A stretch of 8,781 nt of DNA from Armatimonadota bacterium. GTDB lineage: Bacteria > Sysuimicrobiota > Sysuimicrobiia > Sysuimicrobiales > JACQTN01. Location: assembly GCA_016210785.1 (NCBI GenBank), contig JACQTN010000007.1:1-8781 (forward strand), read 5' to 3'. Both the position numbers and the translations under genes were made by a program. Positions 5,032-8,781 of the stretch are shown here, in pieces. Position 1 is the first letter of the stretch; each line of letters starts with the position of its first letter. The notes beneath the pieces are model-generated. The model saw nothing but the letters and a program-made list of their open reading frames with translations. It was not told the DNA's origin and did not search any database.

Positions 5032-6015
5032 ATGGACCTCAGGATCATCGAGATGATGAGGTACGCACGCGTGCCCTTCGAGTTGAACACGAAGTCCGGC
5101 GACCGGGTGCTGATCGTCACCGATACCCGCATGGACCCGCTGGTGTGGCAGGCGCTGGCCGCGGCCTGCCGCGAGGTCGGCGGCGAGGTGACCGTCGCCA
5201 TCATCACGCCCAGGGAGGTCTCGGGCCATGAGCCGCCGCCGGAGGTGGCCGCGGCGATGAAGGCCGCCGACCTCAACGTGCTGGCGGCCTCCCGCTCCCT
5301 GGCCCATACCAGGGCCAGGCTCGAGGCGGCCAAGGCCGGCGCGGCCCATATCTGGATGGACAGCCTGACGCCGGAGATGCTGATGCACGGCGCGACGGCC
5401 GACGACTACCGCAAGATGGAGGCGCTGGGGGAACGGTTGTGCCGTCTGTGGGACGAGGGAGAGCGCGTCCGCATGACCTCGGCCGCCGGCACCGACCTGA
5501 CGGCGTCGGTCAAAGGGAGGAAGGGGTTCTACATCGCCGGCCTGCTCCAGCAGAGCCCCTACATCGCGGGGAAGCGGTGCGGCTTTCCCGACGGCGAGTG
5601 CGGCATCGCCCCGGTGGAAGGCACGTGCAACGGCGTGGTGGTCTGGGACGTCTCGGCCGACGGCCTGGGCGGTCTCGATGAGCCGATCCGGCTCACCGTG
5701 GAGAAGAGCTTCGTGAGGAAGATCGAGGGCGGGCGGCAGGCCCGCGAGCTGGAGGAGCTCCTGCGGGCCCACGGGGATGAGAACTCCCTCTACCTGCCGG
5801 GGGAGATCTCCATCGGGTTGAACCCGAGCCTGAAGTTCATCGGCAACATCCGCACCGACAAGAAGGCCTACGGCGGGGTGCACGTGGGGATTGGCACCAA
5901 CGCCGACATCGGCGGCACGATCCGGAGCATCACCCACATCGACGGCGTGTGCCGGGGCTGCACGTTGACCATCGACGACCGCGTGGTGCTCAATGACGGC
6001 GTCATCACCGTCTGA
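5032..6015 (+). CDS. NicX-like / M29-type metalloenzyme, copy 1
   Basis: A 327-residue cytoplasmic protein of the superfamily that joins M29 aminopeptidases (AmpS/aminopeptidase T) and the Fe-dependent 2,5-dihydroxypyridine 5,6-dioxygenase NicX. Visible landmarks are GDRVLIVTDTRMDPLVWQAL at 23-42, CGFPDGECGIAPVEGTCNG at 183-201, AHGDENS at 246-252, GEISIG at 257-262, GGVHVGIG at 281-288 and THID at 301-304. H302-x-D304, H284, E258 and E189 match the usual metal-ligand pattern. H247 lies 55 residues before H302, close to the spacing of the first Fe ligand in NicX as I recall it. The catalytic Tyr that M29 peptidases carry seven residues after the H284 equivalent is Ala here, so peptidase activity is doubtful. 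Ring-cleaving dioxygenase or amide hydrolase are the alternatives. The start is set by AGGAGG and by agreement with the paralogue at 6916. The SDR gene follows after 19 bp. Confidence 0.8.
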   Translation: MDLRIIEMMRYARVPFELNTKSGDRVLIVTDTRMDPLVWQALAAACREVGGEVTVAIITPREVSGHEPPPEVAAAMKAADLNVLAASRSLAHTRARLEAAKAGAAHIWMDSLTPEMLMHGATADDYRKMEALGERLCRLWDEGERVRMTSAAGTDLTASVKGRKGFYIAGLLQQSPYIAGKRCGFPDGECGIAPVEGTCNGVVVWDVSADGLGGLDEPIRLTVEKSFVRKIEGGRQARELEELLRAHGDENSLYLPGEISIGLNPSLKFIGNIRTDKKAYGGVHVGIGTNADIGGTIRSITHIDGVCRGCTLTIDDRVVLNDGVITV

Positions 6016-6034
6016 CGAGAGGCGCGTGCACCGC

Positions 6035-6862
6035 ATGGAGCTGGAGGATCGAGTTGCCCTCATCACGGGCGGGGGCGGTGGCATCGGCGAGGCCATTGCC
6101 GCCACCCTGGCGGGCGAAGGAGCCATCCCCGTCGTGAACGACGTGGACGCGGCCCGGGCCGCGGCCGTCGCCGGACGGATCGAGGCCCGGGGGCACCGTG
6201 CCCTGGCGCTCCCGGCCGACGTGACGCGGGGAGACGACGTGCGCCGCCTCATCGAGCGTGCCGTGGACGCCCTGGGGCGGATCGACATCCTGGTGAACTG
6301 CGCGGGCGCGTCGCAGACCGTGATGTTCGAAGATATCGACGAGGAGGACTGGCGCCGGATCATGGACGTCAACCTGACCAGCACTTTCCTGTGCTGCAGG
6401 GCGGTCATCCCCCTCATGACCGGGCGCCGGCGGGGAAAGATCATCAACATCTCCACCATCTCGGCGCACCGCACCGCCATCTTCAGCGGCGCTCACTACG
6501 TGGCCGCCAAGACCGCCGTCATCGGCCTGACGCGCCAGCTGGCCTACGAGCTGGCGCCTCACGGCATTCAGGTGAACGCGGTCTGCCCGGGGACCACCTT
6601 CACACCGCACCTGGCGGCGCGGGTGCCCCAAGAGCGGCGAGACCTCTTACTGAAGATGATCCCGGCCGGGCGCTTCGCCACGCCCCAGGACCACGCGTAC
6701 GCCGTCGCCTTTTTGGCGTCCAGCAAGGCAGACTTCATCACGGGCGTGGCGCTCGACGTGGACGGCGGCGCGCTGTTGAGCTGGATGGACTACGAGACCT
6801 ATGTCGCCGCGCGCCGGACGGGCGCCGGAACGGTGCGCCCTGAGGATGTGCCCGGCCGCTGA
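6035..6862 (+). CDS. Short-chain dehydrogenase/reductase (classical SDR)
   Basis: A 275-residue classical SDR that would oxidise an alcohol or reduce a ketone with a nicotinamide cofactor in the cytosol. The Rossmann glycine motif TGGGGGIG is at 11-18. VVNDVD at the end of the second strand puts an acidic residue (D36) where NAD(H) preference is usual. NCAG (88-91) replaces the common NNAG. N113 is in DVNL, candidate catalytic Ser lie in ISTIS (139-143), and the YVAAK motif gives Tyr155 and Lys159. PG at 185-186 and FITGVALDVDGGALL near the end complete the family. The ATG at 6035 is chosen because MELEDRVALITGG is the normal SDR beginning; GAGAGG sits 12 nt upstream, rather far, and a GTG at 6026 or an ATG at 5993 overlapping the previous gene are alternatives. 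It sits between two NicX-like paralogues. The substrate is unknown. Confidence 0.92.
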   Translation: MELEDRVALITGGGGGIGEAIAATLAGEGAIPVVNDVDAARAAAVAGRIEARGHRALALPADVTRGDDVRRLIERAVDALGRIDILVNCAGASQTVMFEDIDEEDWRRIMDVNLTSTFLCCRAVIPLMTGRRRGKIINISTISAHRTAIFSGAHYVAAKTAVIGLTRQLAYELAPHGIQVNAVCPGTTFTPHLAARVPQERRDLLLKMIPAGRFATPQDHAYAVAFLASSKADFITGVALDVDGGALLSWMDYETYVAARRTGAGTVRPEDVPGR

Positions 6863-6877
6863 GGATGCGTCCGGTTG
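6840..6877 (+). repeat. Imperfect 19-bp tandem duplication at the SDR stop codon
   Basis: CTGAGGATGTGCCCGGCCG (6840-6858) is followed directly by CTGAGGATGCGTCCGGTTG (6859-6877), matching at 15 of 19 positions. The first unit encodes the last residues of the SDR, and the second begins with its stop codon. The unit length is not a multiple of three, so the duplication may have shortened or reset the C-terminus. Confidence 0.55.
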
Positions 6878-6915
6878 CTGAGCAGCGCGGGACCGGGGGA
6901 GGCTGGGAAGGCCCG

Positions 6916-7899
6916 ATGGATCTGCGGTTCGTGGAGATGATGCGCTACGCGCGGGTGCCGTTCGAACTGAACGTCAGGCCCGGGGACCGGGTCCTGATCG
7001 TGACCGACACGCGGGTGGACCCCCTCGTCTGGCAGGCGCTGGCCGCGGCCTGCCGCGAGGTGGGGGGCGATCCCACGCTCATGATCATGACGCCGCGCGA
7101 TCTGTCCGGGCACGAGCCGCCTCCCGAGGTGGCCGAGGCGATGAAGGCGTCCACGCTGAACTGCCTGGCGGCCTCGCGTTCTCTGGCCCACACGAAGGCG
7201 CGGACCGAGGCGGCCAGGGCGGGGGCGGCCCAGATGTGGATGGACGGTCTGACCCCCGAGATCCTGATGGAGGGCGCCACGGCGGAGCAGTACCGGGAGA
7301 TGCAGGCCCTGGCCGAGCGGCTGCACCGCCTCTGGGACGAGGGCGAGACGGTGCGCGTCACCTCCCCGCTCGGCATGGACCTGACGGCGACTATCCGGGA
7401 CCGCCTGAGCTTCTACATCACCGGCACCCTGGTCCCCCATCCCCTCTCCGGGTTTATGCGGTGCGGTTTCCCGGACGGCGAGTGCGGCATCGCACCCGTG
7501 GAGGGCACCTGCAACGGGATGGCCGTCTTCGACTCCTCCATGGACGGGCTGGGCGCTCTGGAGGAGCCACTCCGGTTCACCGTGGAGCAGAGCCGGGTCG
7601 TCCACATCGCAGGGGGACGGCAGGCCCGCCAGCTCCAGGATCTGCTGCGGCAGCATGGCGACGAGAACTCGCTGTACTTCCCGGCCGAGATCTCCATCGG
7701 CCTCAATCCGGCCCTCCGGTTCGTGGGGAAGCCGCGGATGGACAAGAAGGCCCGCGGGGGCGTGCACATGGCGATCGGCAACAACCTGATGGACGGCGGG
7801 GTGGTCGACAGCCGCACCCATCTGGACGCCATCGCGCGGAACTGCAGCCTGTGGATCGACGGCCGGCTCGTGGTCGAGCATGGAGAGATCCGGGCCTGA
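6916..7899 (+). CDS. NicX-like / M29-type metalloenzyme, copy 2
   Basis: A 327-residue paralogue of the protein at 5032-6015, of identical length, needing no gaps to align and identical at about 223 of 327 positions by hand count. It retains CGFPDGECGIAPVEGTCNG (183-201), HGDENS, EISIG, GGVHMAIG and THLD, so E189, H247, E258, H284, H302 and D304 are all conserved. The position of the M29 catalytic Tyr is Leu. Divergence is concentrated at residues 157-181 and 289-300, which flank the predicted active site, suggesting a different substrate or a heteromeric partner rather than simple dosage. The reaction is either ring-cleaving dioxygenation or hydrolysis; it cannot be settled from sequence. 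The ATG at 6916 (MDLRFVEMMRYARVPFEL) is equivalent to that of copy 1. AAGG lies about 5 nt upstream, and the open frame before it (to 6865) is not conserved. HyuA follows after 37 bp. Confidence 0.8.
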   Translation: MDLRFVEMMRYARVPFELNVRPGDRVLIVTDTRVDPLVWQALAAACREVGGDPTLMIMTPRDLSGHEPPPEVAEAMKASTLNCLAASRSLAHTKARTEAARAGAAQMWMDGLTPEILMEGATAEQYREMQALAERLHRLWDEGETVRVTSPLGMDLTATIRDRLSFYITGTLVPHPLSGFMRCGFPDGECGIAPVEGTCNGMAVFDSSMDGLGALEEPLRFTVEQSRVVHIAGGRQARQLQDLLRQHGDENSLYFPAEISIGLNPALRFVGKPRMDKKARGGVHMAIGNNLMDGGVVDSRTHLDAIARNCSLWIDGRLVVEHGEIRA

Positions 7900-7936
7900 C
7901 GGATTCGCACAGGACGGCAAAGGGGCTGTGGAGAGG

Positions 7937-8781
7937 ATGAACCGGGCCACCAACGGACGCTACCGCCTCGGCGTGGACATCGGGGGCACATTCACCGACT
8001 TTGTCCTGATGGAGCAGCACACGGGGCGCCTGCTGCTCGGCAAGACCCTGACGACGTCCCGCGACCCATCGGTCGCCGTGGTGAAGGGGTTTGAGCGGCT
8101 GATGAGAGAGCACGGCCTGGGGGCCGGGCAGGTCGATCTGATCATCCACGGGACGACGCTGGCGACCAACGCGCTGATCGAACGCAAGGGGGCCCGGACC
8201 GGCCTGATCACCACGGCCGGGTTCCGGGACGTGCTGGAGATCGCGCGGGAGCGCCGCTACGACGCCTACGACGTGATGATCGACTTCCCCGACCCCCTGG
8301 TGCCCCGGTCCCTGCGGCTCGAGGTGGACGAGCGGGTCGACAAGGACGGCAACGTCGCCCAGCCGCTGGCCGTCGACCAGGTCGCGGCGGCCGTGGAAAG
8401 GCTGCGCCGGGAGGGCGTCGCCGCCGTGGCCGTGTGTTTCCTCCACTCCTTCCGCAACCCCGCCCACGAGGTGGCGGTGAAGGAGATGATCGCCGCCCGG
8501 GCGCCGGAGATCTTCGTGTCCATCTCCTCGGAAGTGGTCCCCGAGATCCGGGAGTACGAGCGCACGTCCACCACGGTGGTCAACGCGTACGTGCAGCCGA
8601 TCATGGAGCGGTACCTGAACAAGCTGGCCGGGGACCTGGCCGCGCTCGGCTACCGGCGGCCGGTGCTGATGATGCTGAGCAGCGGCGGCATCGCCAGCGC
8701 CCAGGTGGCCGGCCGGTTCCCCGTCCGCGTCATCGAGTCCGGGCCCGCGGCCGGCGCCATCGCCGTCACGCACTACAGCCG
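7937..8781 (+). CDS. hyuA: Hydantoinase/oxoprolinase A subunit, HyuA-like (N-terminal part)
   Basis: The first 281 codons of a protein that continues beyond the window; family members have about 650-700 residues. It opens with the Hydant_A_N domain: GVDIGGTFTD at 12-21 (ASKHA-type phosphate-binding loop), HGTTLATNAL at 71-80, REYERTSTTVVNAYVQP at 205-221, then MLSSGG at 246-251 and ESGPAAG at 267-273, where the Hydantoinase_A domain begins. HyuA subunits act with HyuB to open cyclic amides (hydantoins, 5-oxoproline) by ATP-driven hydrolysis; acetone and acetophenone carboxylases are relatives with different reactions. The ATG at 7937 is chosen, with GGAGAGG immediately before it; an in-frame GTG at 7928, preceded by AAAGGGG, is a fair alternative. 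It follows the second NicX-like gene by 37 bp in the same orientation, so co-transcription is likely. The substrate is unknown. Confidence 0.93.
   Translation, partial: MNRATNGRYRLGVDIGGTFTDFVLMEQHTGRLLLGKTLTTSRDPSVAVVKGFERLMREHGLGAGQVDLIIHGTTLATNALIERKGARTGLITTAGFRDVLEIARERRYDAYDVMIDFPDPLVPRSLRLEVDERVDKDGNVAQPLAVDQVAAAVERLRREGVAAVAVCFLHSFRNPAHEVAVKEMIAARAPEIFVSISSEVVPEIREYERTSTTVVNAYVQPIMERYLNKLAGDLAALGYRRPVLMMLSSGGIASAQVAGRFPVRVIESGPAAGAIAVTHYS

Noticed and set aside
4627..6480. 617-residue open frame on the minus strand
   Set aside because: It lies antisense to the RraA-like, NicX-like and SDR genes, which have clear domains. Its product is His/Arg/Pro-rich with no motif. Long antisense frames are expected in GC-rich coding DNA.
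6799..7953. 384-residue open frame on the minus strand
   Set aside because: It is the antisense shadow of NicX-like copy 2. It resembles the shadow of copy 1 only because the sense genes are paralogues.
7703..8773. 356-residue open frame on the minus strand
   Set aside because: It is antisense to HyuA, which has diagnostic motifs, and the product is His/Gly/Asp-rich without a recognisable domain.
1..8781. CRISPR array, tRNA/rRNA genes, insertion sequences or transposases
   Set aside because: No regularly spaced direct repeats, cloverleaf-like structures, rRNA segments or transposase motifs were seen on either strand.

Overview
The window is GC-rich bacterial DNA with dense genes on both strands. 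It suggests a free-living heterotroph with a large catabolic repertoire. The sequence holds no rRNA, tRNA or other marker that would fix a phylum, so taxonomy is left open.

Left part (1-2752). The 3' end of a peptide/opine-type ABC transporter permease (DppC family) enters from the left on the + strand. It overlaps by 11 bp the tail of a convergent minus-strand block. In transcription order that block is a VOC/glyoxalase-like protein (1943-2752), a second paralogous VOC protein (727-1551) and a MaoC-type hydratase (158-598). The 391-bp gap between the two VOC genes holds a dispersed-type palindromic repeat and a decayed copy of a VOC gene tail, so this locus has been duplicated and rearranged.

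Middle (2753-3466). A 714-bp non-coding stretch separates the minus-strand block from a plus-strand operon. Its VOC side carries five consecutive hairpin-forming inverted repeats. Its middle carries the orphaned C-terminus of another DppC-type permease on the minus strand. Its right side is lower in GC and has a small palindrome that could be an operator for the adjacent GntR gene.

Right part (3467-8781). A plus-strand, probably co-transcribed catabolic cluster encodes a GntR/FCD regulator, an RraA/HMG-aldolase-like protein, a NicX/M29-type metalloenzyme, a short-chain dehydrogenase, a second NicX/M29-type paralogue (same length, about 68% identical by hand count) and the N-terminal part of a HyuA-type ATP-dependent hydantoinase/oxoprolinase. 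HyuA runs off the window, and a HyuB partner would be expected next. The enzymes are consistent with breakdown of a cyclic amide or N-heterocyclic compound: HyuA for ATP-driven lactam opening, the NicX-like pair for ring cleavage or hydrolysis, the SDR for an alcohol/ketone step, the RraA-like enzyme for retro-aldol or decarboxylation, and the GntR/FCD protein as substrate-responsive regulator. The gene families come from sequence motifs; the pathway is inference and the substrate is unknown.
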